From Parasphingorhabdus cellanae (GTDB lineage Bacteria; Pseudomonadota; Alphaproteobacteria; Sphingomonadales; Sphingomonadaceae), in the NCBI RefSeq assembly GCF_017498565.1, contig NZ_CP071794.1, positions 3,276,001 to 3,340,000 of the forward strand: DNA of 64,000 nucleotides. The letters run 5' to 3'. This document shows, in pieces, positions 56,975 through 64,000 of this stretch. Each line of letters opens with the position of its first letter. The stretch's first letter is position 1. Both the position numbers and the translations under genes were made by a program. Under the pieces are notes generated by a model. That model was not told where the DNA came from. It ran no database searches and worked only from the letters and a program-made list of their open reading frames with translations.

Positions 56975-57441
56975 TGGATAACCCGTCCCCCGCCATCATC
57001 CGGCAATTGTCTCCCGCAGATACAGAGCTCGCGCGCGAACTGCTTTATGTTTTCGGGAAAGCGTTCGAAGATGAAAAAACCTATGATCCCAAAGCTTCCA
57101 GTGAGTATTATCTGGGAAAATTACTGACCCGGAATCATTTCATCGTCTTGGTCGCACTTGTCGATGGCGAGGTAGTAGGCGGAATCGCTGCTTATGAAAT
57201 GGAAAAGCTTGAGCAGGAACGGTCCGAAATCTATCTCTATGATCTGGCGGTACTGGAAAGGCATCGCCGCCGCAATATCGCGACCCAGTTGATTGATGCC
57301 TTGCGTGCAATCGCAGTGGAGCGAGGAGCAGGGGTCGTATTTGTCCAGGCAGATAAGGGTGATGATCCTCCCATTGCTTTATACAGCGGTCTTGGAACCC
57401 GAGAGGATGTTCTGCATTTTAACATAGAACCGAAAAAATAA
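56974..57441 (+). CDS. AAC(3)-I-like aminoglycoside N-acetyltransferase
   Basis: 155-residue GNAT. The segments FGKAFEDEKTYDPKASSEYYLGKLL, RSEIYLYDLAV, HRRRNIATQLIDAL, VFVQADKGDDPPIALYSGLGTREDVLHFNIEP align position by position with AAC(3)-Ia of integrons, including the acetyl-CoA loop (RRRNIA) and the VQAD-GDDP substrate block. Known enzymes acetylate N3 of gentamicin, sisomicin and astromicin. The chromosomal setting between other GNAT and glycosylase genes, with no integron or mobile sequences, suggests a resident homologue rather than an acquired cassette. The ATG overlaps the previous stop. Confidence 0.83.
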   Translation: MDNPSPAIIRQLSPADTELARELLYVFGKAFEDEKTYDPKASSEYYLGKLLTRNHFIVLVALVDGEVVGGIAAYEMEKLEQERSEIYLYDLAVLERHRRRNIATQLIDALRAIAVERGAGVVFVQADKGDDPPIALYSGLGTREDVLHFNIEPKK

Positions 57442-57539
57442 TCTCCAATAGTGCTGTCCTACATTACAACGAATCGCTAAATACCGGGCCATGCTGGCCT
57501 TGTCTTTCTTCTCCTTCCCGTTTTTTATGAAATATAAAA

Positions 57540-58202
57540 ATGTCTAAAAAGCTGATTGCCACCGATCAAGTCGAAACCGTCTATCGCCGTCTTGCCAAAG
57601 CGATGCCCGGCCGCACAAAAAATGCCAAGGGCCCGAAAGGGCAGCCGGATGCTTTTCGGTCTTGTATATCCTGCATGCTTTCGGCCCAGTCGCTCGACCG
57701 CAACACTGCTAAAGCATCACGGGCATTGTTCGCGCTGGCCCAAACACCGGAAGACATGCTGGAGCTCGATGATCGCGACATTGCTGCGGCAATCAAGCCG
57801 TGTGGGCTTTACAACAACAAGACCCGCAATATCCGTAAATTTTGCGAGCATCTGCTTGCCGAACATGCTGGTATAGTACCTAATACGCGCGACGGACTCT
57901 TGTCGCTTCCAGGTATCGGGCGCAAATGTGCGGATATCGTGATGAGCTTTACTTTTGGCGCTGATGTCATCGCGGTGGACACCCATGTTCACCGGGTCTG
58001 TAACCGGATTGGTCTGACCGATGCGAAGGTTGCGGATAAGACCGCGCAACAATTAGAAGAGCGAAGCCCCGATTGGGCTTTGCAAGATGGACATTTCTGG
58101 CTTATTCAGTTCGGCAAGAAAATCTGCACATCCCGGAGTCCGAAGTGCGACCGGTGTCCCGTTAGCGACATTTGTCTCTGGTTTGCTGCGCAAAATAAAT
58201 AG
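57540..58202 (+). CDS. nth: Endonuclease III
   Basis: 220-residue [4Fe-4S] DNA glycosylase/AP-lyase that removes oxidised pyrimidines. The HhH LLSLPGIGRKCADIVM carries the catalytic Lys of GRK, the GPD Asp is in IAVDTHVHRVCNRIG, and the cluster ligands are CX6CX2CX5C at KICTSRSPKCDRCPVSDIC. Sphingomonad members differ from E. coli Nth only in detail. It is preceded by a 98-base gap and followed within nine bases by the ArsC-like gene. Confidence 0.93.
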   Translation: MSKKLIATDQVETVYRRLAKAMPGRTKNAKGPKGQPDAFRSCISCMLSAQSLDRNTAKASRALFALAQTPEDMLELDDRDIAAAIKPCGLYNNKTRNIRKFCEHLLAEHAGIVPNTRDGLLSLPGIGRKCADIVMSFTFGADVIAVDTHVHRVCNRIGLTDAKVADKTAQQLEERSPDWALQDGHFWLIQFGKKICTSRSPKCDRCPVSDICLWFAAQNK

Positions 58203-58209
58203 GGTGAAT

Positions 58210-58581
58210 ATGATGGCTAACGAAACGAAAATGTACGGAATTTCCAACTGCGATACGATTAAAAAGGCACGCAACTGGATGGAACGGAACGGTATAAACT
58301 ATGTCTTTCACGATTATAAAAAATCCGGAATTACAAAGGATATGCTGGAGTTATGGGTGATGCAGGTTGGCTGGGAGCCCTTGCTCAACAAGCGCGGCAC
58401 GACCTTCAAGAAATTGCCGGACATGATGAAAGAAAATATCGACGAAAACAGCGCGATCATGCTGATGGCGGAAAATCCAAGCATGATTAAACGGCCGGTG
58501 CTAGAACATGGTGATGAATTGGTAGTCGGCTTCAAAGCAGCGGACTATGAAGCGGCTGGATTGACAGCGCGCAACAGCTAG
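58210..58581 (+). CDS. ArsC family reductase (YffB/Spx-like)
   Basis: 123-residue thioredoxin-like protein beginning MMANETKMYGISNCDTIKKARNWMERNGINYVFHDYKK. The single Cys in SNCDTIKK is the family's reactive residue; the partner cysteines of true arsenate reductase are absent. This is the YffB pattern, whose members are glutathione-dependent thiol reductases of unknown substrate. AGGGTG lies upstream; the second Met (58213) fits equally. Confidence 0.85.
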   Translation: MMANETKMYGISNCDTIKKARNWMERNGINYVFHDYKKSGITKDMLELWVMQVGWEPLLNKRGTTFKKLPDMMKENIDENSAIMLMAENPSMIKRPVLEHGDELVVGFKAADYEAAGLTARNS

Positions 58582-58591
58582 GGCGGCAGCC

Positions 58592-59143
58592 GTGCCGACC
58601 ATCATGTCTCACGCAGCGGTCCCGATTGCCGGAGCGTTGCTGCTAGGGCGAAGTCGGTTATCGGTTCCAGTGATCGCCATGGGCATTGTTTTTGCGATGC
58701 TGCCAGATGCGGATGTCATCGGTTTTGGTTTGGGCGTCGACTATGCTGATAGCTGGGGCCATCGCGGTGCAACACATTCGCTCGTGTTCGCGGCCGTGGC
58801 GGCCCTGCTTACGGTCGCGCTGATCCGCCCGCAACGCTATATCATTGCGGGATTGTTTCTGTTCGTGGCCATGGCATCCCACGGTTTGCTCGATACGCTA
58901 ACCAATGGCGGCTTGGGCGCTGCCCTATTCTGGCCTTGGGACGATGCCCGTCATTTCGCGCCATTAACACCAATTGCCGTTTCGCCGATTGGGATATCGG
59001 ATTTTATCTCCGCGCGTGGCATGAAAGTGTTACAATCCGAAGCTATATGGATTTGGACGCCTCTGGCGGTGTTGGTTGGGGCGGTGCTGGGTCTGAAACA
59101 ATGGAGAATGAGATGGTTACGGCAAAATGGAATGGTGCAATAA
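58592..59143 (+). CDS. YdjM/LexA-regulated-type membrane metal-dependent hydrolase (DUF457)
   Basis: 183 residues with about six hydrophobic helices. Metal-binding His/Asp residues lie in MSHAAVPIAGALLLG, VFAMLPDADVIGFGLGVDYADSWGHRGATHSLVFA and ASHGLLDTLTNGGLG, a pattern shared by the DUF457/YdjM family of membrane hydrolases. The start is a GTG at 58592 (M5 at 58604 is an alternative), 11 bases after the ArsC-like stop, so the genes are linked. The end overlaps the DUF427 gene by 31 bases. Confidence 0.82.
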   Translation: MPTIMSHAAVPIAGALLLGRSRLSVPVIAMGIVFAMLPDADVIGFGLGVDYADSWGHRGATHSLVFAAVAALLTVALIRPQRYIIAGLFLFVAMASHGLLDTLTNGGLGAALFWPWDDARHFAPLTPIAVSPIGISDFISARGMKVLQSEAIWIWTPLAVLVGAVLGLKQWRMRWLRQNGMVQ

Positions 59144-59397
59144 TAGCGGAAAGCGACGATACCGTAGTAGTTGAAGGCAATCATTATTTTCCGCGCAATG
59201 CTGTAAAAGCGGACATGCTGACGAGCAGCGATAAAACCAGTTTCTGTCCGTGGAAAGGCACTGCATCTTATCACACACTTGTTGTCGATGGAGAAACCAA
59301 CGCTGATGCGGCTTGGTATTATTCCGAACCGAAAGACGCTGCGAGCGAGATCAAAGACCGGATCGCCTTTTGGAATGGCGTGGAAATATCCGGTTGA
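59113..59397 (+). CDS. DUF427 domain protein
   Basis: 94-residue protein, MVTAKWNGAIIAESDDTVVVEGNHYFPRNAVKADML, then KTSFCPWKGTASYHTLVVDGETNADAAWYYSEPKDAASEIKDRIAFWNGVEI. This is the conserved DUF427 fold of actinobacteria and proteobacteria with no established activity. The ATG at 59113 has GGAG six bases before it; the ATG at 59101 and the upstream frame belong to overlap with the YdjM-like gene. Its stop overlaps the GDPD start by one base. Confidence 0.85.
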   Translation: MVTAKWNGAIIAESDDTVVVEGNHYFPRNAVKADMLTSSDKTSFCPWKGTASYHTLVVDGETNADAAWYYSEPKDAASEIKDRIAFWNGVEISG

Positions 59398-60509
59398 TGT
59401 TCAGGCGCATTCTTCTGACCCTATCGTTGTTGGCCGCGGTCGGCGCCTGCAGTACCGAAATCCAGCATAGTAAGGATAGTAAAGTGAATGTCAGAGCTGT
59501 GCCAACGCTAAGCGGCGAAACGCCCATTGTAATCGCCCATCGCGGTGCCAGTGGCAATGTGATCGAACATACGCTGGAGGCTTATCAACGCGGTATCGAC
59601 GACGGTGCTGATTTTATCGAGCCGGATCTGGTACTAACCAAAGATGGCGTTCTGGTCGCGCGGCATGAGAATGAAATTAGCGGGACAACCAATGTAGCTC
59701 AAAAGCCCGAATTTGCCGATCGTAAAACGACCAAGATAATTGATGGCCGGGGTTATACTGGCTGGTTTACCGAAGATTTCACGCTTGCGGAGCTAAAAAC
59801 GCTGCGGGCCAAAGAGCGATTGCCGGAATTGCGTCCAGCCAATGCGCAATATGATGGCGATTTTGCAATTCCGACCTTTGAAGAAATATTACAGCTACTG
59901 AAAGAGCACGAAGCCAAGGCGGGAGAAAGAATAGGGGTTTATCCTGAGACCAAGCATCCGTCTTACTTCACGTCTATTGGCTTAGCCCATCAAGGAGCGC
60001 TGCTCGAACTATTGAACAAATATGGATTTGATGGTGCCGATGATCCCGTGTTCATTCAGTCGTTTGAAGTCGGCAATTTACAGCAATTGGCTACAAAAAC
60101 AAAAATCCGGTTGGTGCAATTAGTCGCTGATCAAGGCGGTCCGCCAGACCGCAATGATCTCTCTTATGCTAATATGGTTACGCCCGCAGGACTGGCCGAG
60201 ATCGCTAAATATGCGAGCGGCTTGGGACCATCGAAATCGCTGATCATCGGTCGTGATGCGCAGGAGCGCCTCGGACAACCCAGCAGCCTGGTTGCTGATG
60301 CGCATGAAGCGGGACTTGTTGTGCATCCGTGGACCTTTCGGATCGAAAATGTGTTTCTGCCATCCGAATTTAAAGGCGGTTATACTGATTCTGCCAACGG
60401 CGATGTTAAGGCTGAAATCAAAGCCTATTTGGCCACAGGTATCGACGGTCTATTCAGTGATAATCCAAGGGAAGCAGCTTTGGCGGTGGATCAGTTTGGA
60501 ACCGAATAG
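59397..60509 (+). CDS. Glycerophosphodiester phosphodiesterase, lipoprotein (GlpQ type)
   Basis: 370 residues: lipoprotein signal (MFRRILLTLSLLAAVGACSTE, Cys18) then a TIM-barrel GDPD domain with VIAHRGASGNVIEHTLEAY, DFIEPDLVLTKDGVLVARHENEISGTTNVA and GIDGLFSDNPREAAL. The two catalytic His are those of AHRGA and RHENE. It releases glycerol-3-phosphate and an alcohol from glycerophosphodiesters in the periplasm. The ATG overlaps the DUF427 stop by one base, closing a four-gene run with ArsC-like and YdjM. Confidence 0.92.
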   Translation: MFRRILLTLSLLAAVGACSTEIQHSKDSKVNVRAVPTLSGETPIVIAHRGASGNVIEHTLEAYQRGIDDGADFIEPDLVLTKDGVLVARHENEISGTTNVAQKPEFADRKTTKIIDGRGYTGWFTEDFTLAELKTLRAKERLPELRPANAQYDGDFAIPTFEEILQLLKEHEAKAGERIGVYPETKHPSYFTSIGLAHQGALLELLNKYGFDGADDPVFIQSFEVGNLQQLATKTKIRLVQLVADQGGPPDRNDLSYANMVTPAGLAEIAKYASGLGPSKSLIIGRDAQERLGQPSSLVADAHEAGLVVHPWTFRIENVFLPSEFKGGYTDSANGDVKAEIKAYLATGIDGLFSDNPREAALAVDQFGTE

Positions 60510-60680
60510 TAGCGCCGAACAGTCACCGCATAGATGGTCACTGCAACCCCCATTAAGGCAGCGCCGACAATGAATGGCGCACCCGGGAAATAATACCTCT
60601 GTTCGTCAGTATAAGCATCGAATACTAATGTCATCATGGGGCCAAAGGTCGATGTGAGGCTGATCATGCTGGCCTTATTG
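60491..60680 (-). pseudogene. Remnant of an MFS (TCR/Tet-type) transporter C-terminus
   Basis: On the minus strand a 58-codon frame from an ATG at 60667 to a TGA at 60491 reads MISLTSTFGPMMTLVFDAYT...YFPGAPFIVGAALMGVAVTI. This matches the end of drug:H+ antiporters of the TetA/TCR group (LTSIIGP...YFPGAPF pattern). An in-frame stop codon lies just upstream, so the first eleven or so helices are missing. It overlaps the end of the convergent GDPD gene and lies just upstream of panB. A decayed transporter. Confidence 0.72.
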
Positions 60681-60705
60681 TTTTACCGGAGTTAATAAGC
60701 GAGCT

Positions 60706-61578
60706 ATGTCCACTACTTACACACTCGACACGTCCACGAGCCGTGCCAATCCCACGCCGCAGCCAATGAAGCGGCTCTCTGTACCAAAGATTCAGCGCCG
60801 CAAGGTTGATGGTGTTACGGCAGAACCGGTGGTGATGCTGACCGCATACACCGCGCGAACGGCGCAGCTTTTGGATGCACATTGCGATATGTTGCTCGTC
60901 GGCGATTCTCTTGCCCAAGTCATTTACGGTCTGCCTTCCACAATTCCTGTTACTTTGGAAATGATGTGCAATCATGGTGCGGCGGTCGTGCGCGGCAGCT
61001 ATCACAGCGTTGTTGTGGTCGATATGCCGTTCGGATCCTATGAGGTATCTCCACAAGTCGCTTATGAGAATGCTGCGCGGATTTTGAAAGAAACTGGTGC
61101 CGCTGCGGTTAAGCTTGAAGGGGGGAAGGTGATGGCAGAAACCGTTCGGTTCTTAGTGGATCGCGGCATCCCTGTGGTTGGTCATGTCGGCCTAACACCG
61201 CAAGCCATAAATGTACTGGGCGGTTATGCAGCCCGCGGCCGCAGCGAAGCTGAGGCCAAGAAAATTGTGGGTGACGCAATTGCACTAGACGAAGCTGGTG
61301 CTTTTGCGATCGTTTTAGAGGGCGTGTTGGAACCCATTGCGATAGAGGTTACTGAATCGGTCGAAGCCATAACTATCGGCATCGGTGCGTCGGCCCGTTG
61401 CGACGGCCAGGTATTGGTAACGGAAGACATGCTGGGTATGTTCGAACGCACGGCACGATTCGTGAAACGCTACCATAATATATCGGAAAATATTGTGCAG
61501 GCCGCTACCGATTATGCCAATGAGGTTCGTAGTCGCAGTTTTCCGGGGCCAGATCAGCTTTATCAACCGAAAACATAG
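60706..61578 (+). CDS. panB: 3-methyl-2-oxobutanoate hydroxymethyltransferase
   Basis: First enzyme of pantothenate synthesis, 290 residues. The 5,10-methylene-THF and alpha-ketoisovalerate sites are recognisable in VMLTAYTARTAQLLDAHCDMLLVGDSLAQVIYG, VVDMPFGSYEVSPQVAYENAARILKETGAAAVKLEGG, VVGHVGLTPQAINVLGGY and LVTEDMLGMF. GGAG precedes the ATG. Stands alone; panC is not in the window. Confidence 0.95.
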   Translation: MSTTYTLDTSTSRANPTPQPMKRLSVPKIQRRKVDGVTAEPVVMLTAYTARTAQLLDAHCDMLLVGDSLAQVIYGLPSTIPVTLEMMCNHGAAVVRGSYHSVVVVDMPFGSYEVSPQVAYENAARILKETGAAAVKLEGGKVMAETVRFLVDRGIPVVGHVGLTPQAINVLGGYAARGRSEAEAKKIVGDAIALDEAGAFAIVLEGVLEPIAIEVTESVEAITIGIGASARCDGQVLVTEDMLGMFERTARFVKRYHNISENIVQAATDYANEVRSRSFPGPDQLYQPKT

Positions 61579-61730
61579 CCGAAAGGCGAGGCAATATAAC
61601 CAATTGTTCAGCATATGGAAATGGACGATATACTTGGACTTTTCGCACACCATCGGTAAAGGACATGCGATGAAATTTTGGGGCCAGCTTTGATGCTCCC
61701 TGACTTGCGCAGATTTTGAAGGAGGCCGGG

Positions 61731-62516
61731 TTGGCCAAAGACGATAAAAATACACCAGAAGACAAATCCGATCGCAGCGAACAGGTGTTCATGCGTGAGG
61801 TTGATGATGCCGTTCGTGAAGATGACCTGAAGAATTTTGGTCGCCGCTATGGCGTCTGGATTGGTCTAGCTGTTGTCGTTGGCTTGGCTTCGCTTGCCGG
61901 TTGGATATTTTATAACAATAGTCTCGACGAAGAATCCGGTGTGCGCAGTGAGGAATATGTTGCGGCAATAGATAGTGTTAAGCGTAATAATCTCGACGGC
62001 GCTTCTAAGGCATTGGAATCGCTAGAAGGTGCGAATCAAAAAGGCTACCAAGCTGCGGCAAAGTTGATGCAAGCTAATATCGCCTTGGAAAAGCAAGACG
62101 CGAAAGCAGCCATCGCAGGCTATCAAGCGATTGTTGTGGATGCTGACCTGCCAGAGCCTTTTCGTGATCTGGCTCTGATCCGACAAACAACGGCGGAGTT
62201 TGACACATTAAAGCCGCAAGAAGTGATCGATCGTTTGAAATCACTCGCCGTGCCCGGCAATCCTTGGTTTGGCAGTGCTGGTGAGATGGTAGCGCTGTCT
62301 TACTTGAACTTGAATAAAGCTGACCTTGCCGGACCATTATTTGCGCAACTGGCCAAGGATGATACCGTTCCACCGACTATCCGTTCCCGCGCTTTGCAAA
62401 TGGCGGGTGTACAAGGAATTGACGCCGTTGAACTGGATACCGACGGAGAAATTAGTGCTACCGCGACGTCTGCAGATATATCTGCCTCAGCGGCCAGTGA
62501 GGGAGAAGCAGAGTAA
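61731..62516 (+). CDS. YfgM-like tetratricopeptide repeat membrane protein
   Basis: 261 residues from a TTG start at 61731 with AAGGAGG five bases upstream; another TTG five codons earlier would overlap the site. A soluble N-terminus is followed by one membrane helix (YGVWIGLAVVVGLASLAGWIFY) and a periplasmic TPR_21-type helical repeat. In E. coli the homologue YfgM binds PpiD and the Sec translocon, and lies next to bamB and der, just as here. Its stop overlaps the bamB start by one base. Confidence 0.88.
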   Translation: MAKDDKNTPEDKSDRSEQVFMREVDDAVREDDLKNFGRRYGVWIGLAVVVGLASLAGWIFYNNSLDEESGVRSEEYVAAIDSVKRNNLDGASKALESLEGANQKGYQAAAKLMQANIALEKQDAKAAIAGYQAIVVDADLPEPFRDLALIRQTTAEFDTLKPQEVIDRLKSLAVPGNPWFGSAGEMVALSYLNLNKADLAGPLFAQLAKDDTVPPTIRSRALQMAGVQGIDAVELDTDGEISATATSADISASAASEGEAE

Positions 62517-63862
62517 TGTTTTCGGCTAAAAATAAGTGTTTTGCCAAGATTTGTGCGGGACTGATAACTGTTTCCATATTGTCCGGTTGCTCAATATTGG
62601 GCGGTGACGGCGATAATGAAAAAGCCACTCCAACATTGGGTAAACGCACCAACATTTTGACCGGCGAAAGCGGTGCGGCAGTCGATCCTGCTCTTGCGGG
62701 CATCCAAGTCATCGTTCCTGCTCCTCGAGCCAATGCGGACTGGGCTCAATCTGGTGGTAACGCGGGTAAATCGGTTGGCCATGTCGCTTTGGGTTCGGCA
62801 TCGACCCGGGTCTGGACGGCAGATATCAGCGGGACCAACAAACGCGAACGTCTGGCTGCTGCTCCTGTTGTAGCTGGTGGACGTCTGTTTGCGGTGGATA
62901 CCCAAGCCACTGTGCACGCATTTGATGCTGCTACCGGTGCAAAGGCTTGGTCCACACAAATGGAAGTCAAAAGCGATGGCAAACCATCGCGGTTTGGCGG
63001 CGGTGTAAGTGCCCAAGGAACAACGGTTTATGCGACCAATGGTGTAGGTGACGTTGTCGCATTGAGCGCGGCCGATGGAAGTCAGCTCTGGAAAGTCCGG
63101 CCTGCCGGTCCATTGCGCGGTGCCCCGACGATTTCGAATGGCAATGTTTACGTGATGACGCAGGATAACCAAATTTATGCTTTGAGTCAGAGTGATGGAT
63201 CGGTCCAATGGAACGAAGCTGGTACGGTCGGACTTGCCGGTATCTTCGGGGTGGCTGCTCCGGCTGCTGCGCAGGGCACCGTGATAGCCGGTTATTCATC
63301 CGGCGAGCTGACGGCTTATCGGTATGAAAACGGACGCAATCTGTGGAATGACGCTTTGGCGCGGACAAGTATCTCCACATCTGTTGCGACTTTGTCCGAC
63401 ATTGACGCCGATCCGGTGATTGATCGTGGTCGTGTATTTGCTCTAGGCCAAGGGGGCCGAATGGCAGCTTACGAGCTCGTAACCGGTCAACGTATCTGGG
63501 AATTGAACATAGCCGGTATTGCCACGCCGGTTATTTCGGGAGAATGGGTATTTGTTCTCACTGATGACGCGAAACTGCTTTGCATCGCACGACCAACCGG
63601 AAAGGTACGGTGGATTAGCCAACTGGCGGCCTATCGTAACGAAGAAAAGAAAAAAAATCCGATCAATTGGACGGGGCCGGTGTTGGCTGGCAATCGCTTA
63701 ATCGTCGCTAGCACGGAAGGCGAAGTCGTCTCGATCTCACTTGGCGAAGGTAGCAGCACGACCTTGGTTGACCTGAAACAGGGTGTTTCATTGCCGCCCG
63801 TCGTTGCCGGCGAGATGCTCTATATATTGGACAATAGCGGCCGCATTTCTGCGTTCCGGTAA
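62516..63862 (+). CDS. bamB: Outer membrane protein assembly factor BamB
   Basis: Lipoprotein of the BAM complex, 448 residues, scaffolding outer-membrane protein insertion. The signal ends ILSGCSILGG with the lipobox Cys at residue 25, and an eight-bladed PQQ-like propeller follows, with recurrent YATNGVGDVVALSAADGSQLWKV and QIYALSQSDGSVQWN units. Translation is coupled to the yfgM-like gene; der follows after 30 bases. Confidence 0.93.
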   Translation: MFSAKNKCFAKICAGLITVSILSGCSILGGDGDNEKATPTLGKRTNILTGESGAAVDPALAGIQVIVPAPRANADWAQSGGNAGKSVGHVALGSASTRVWTADISGTNKRERLAAAPVVAGGRLFAVDTQATVHAFDAATGAKAWSTQMEVKSDGKPSRFGGGVSAQGTTVYATNGVGDVVALSAADGSQLWKVRPAGPLRGAPTISNGNVYVMTQDNQIYALSQSDGSVQWNEAGTVGLAGIFGVAAPAAAQGTVIAGYSSGELTAYRYENGRNLWNDALARTSISTSVATLSDIDADPVIDRGRVFALGQGGRMAAYELVTGQRIWELNIAGIATPVISGEWVFVLTDDAKLLCIARPTGKVRWISQLAAYRNEEKKKNPINWTGPVLAGNRLIVASTEGEVVSISLGEGSSTTLVDLKQGVSLPPVVAGEMLYILDNSGRISAFR

Positions 63863-63892
63863 AGGTCTCAAGTAAGGAACGGGAACAGCCAT

Positions 63893-64000
63893 ATGCTGCC
63901 CAATATTGCAATTATCGGGCGGCCCAATGTTGGCAAGTCCACGCTGTTCAACCGGCTCGTTGGCAAAAAGCTTGCGTTGGTCGATGACCGCCCCGGTGTG
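63893..64000 (+). CDS. der: Ribosome-associated GTPase Der (EngA), 5' end
   Basis: The first 36 codons are in the window: [20 protein letters not shown], then [17 protein letters not shown]1 is GRPNVGKS and the start of switch I (DDRPGV) follows. Der has two G domains and works in 50S assembly. The order yfgM-bamB-der is the conserved one of proteobacteria. The 3' end is cut by the window edge. Confidence 0.95.
   Translation, partial: MLPNIAIIGRPNVGKSTLFNRLVGKKLALVDDRPGV

Overview
The window is chromosomal DNA from an alphaproteobacterium, most likely a Sphingomonadales member of the Sphingopyxis/Sphingorhabdus/Parasphingorhabdus type. This is inferred from the alphaproteobacterial form of the ribosomal proteins, the str-S10-spc-alpha gene order, a phasin, a TonB-dependent receptor, PEP-CTERM and DUF4019 proteins, and short intergenic palindromes common in that order. 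No rRNA, tRNA, CRISPR array, insertion sequence or prophage was found. All functional calls come from reading protein motifs; no database search was run.

Left arm (1-15.3 kb), mixed metabolic and accessory genes: a DUF1295 membrane protein (cut by the window edge), a DsbA/FrnE-like oxidoreductase, ClpS, a phasin with a histone-like Lys/Ala-rich N-terminus, a sterol-desaturase-family hydroxylase, a membrane-anchored AraC regulator divergent from a type III polyketide synthase/ICMT-like methyltransferase pair, a secreted RidA-like protein next to a TonB-dependent receptor, and a large glycine-rich secreted protein. Next comes a rearranged patch (12.0-14.3 kb) in which a LuxR-HTH/DUF4019 gene and a hemolysin III gene each carry a broken copy of the other's 3' end directly downstream, on either side of an orphan antitoxin gene.

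Core (15.9-40.6 kb), the ribosomal protein superoperon: rpsL-rpsG-fusA-tuf, rpsJ-rplC-rplD-rplW-rplB-rpsS-rplV-rpsC-rplP-rpmC-rpsQ, rplN-rplX-rplE-rpsN-rpsH-rplF-rplR-rpsE-rpmD-rplO-secY-adk, then rpsM-rpsK-rpoA-rplQ. Between adk and rpsM lie five unrelated genes: a secreted SRPBCC protein, gdhA (glutamate dehydrogenase), a RimB-like retropepsin-fold protein, rimK (ribosomal protein S6 glutamate ligase) and a convergent aspartoacylase/desuccinylase-family hydrolase. A glutamate-making enzyme and a glutamate-adding ribosome modifier therefore sit inside the ribosomal cluster, and rpsM has its own sigma-70-like promoter after the insertion. S12 naturally carries Arg at position 88, a known streptomycin-resistance substitution. 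Twin-hairpin repeats interrupt the cluster in three places.

Right arm (40.7-64 kb): a prolyl oligopeptidase, gyrB, a PaaI-type thioesterase, a lipoprotein, a host-attachment-family protein, a DAACS symporter, an acyl-CoA synthetase, a PEP-CTERM protein preceded by a convincing sigma-54 promoter, a TPR lipoprotein, guaA, an MDR oxidoreductase, two HhH-GPD DNA glycosylases flanking two GNAT genes (one AAC(3)-I-like), an ArsC/YffB protein, YdjM, DUF427, a GDPD lipoprotein, a decayed MFS-transporter tail, panB, and the conserved yfgM-like/bamB/der outer-membrane-assembly cluster cut by the right edge.
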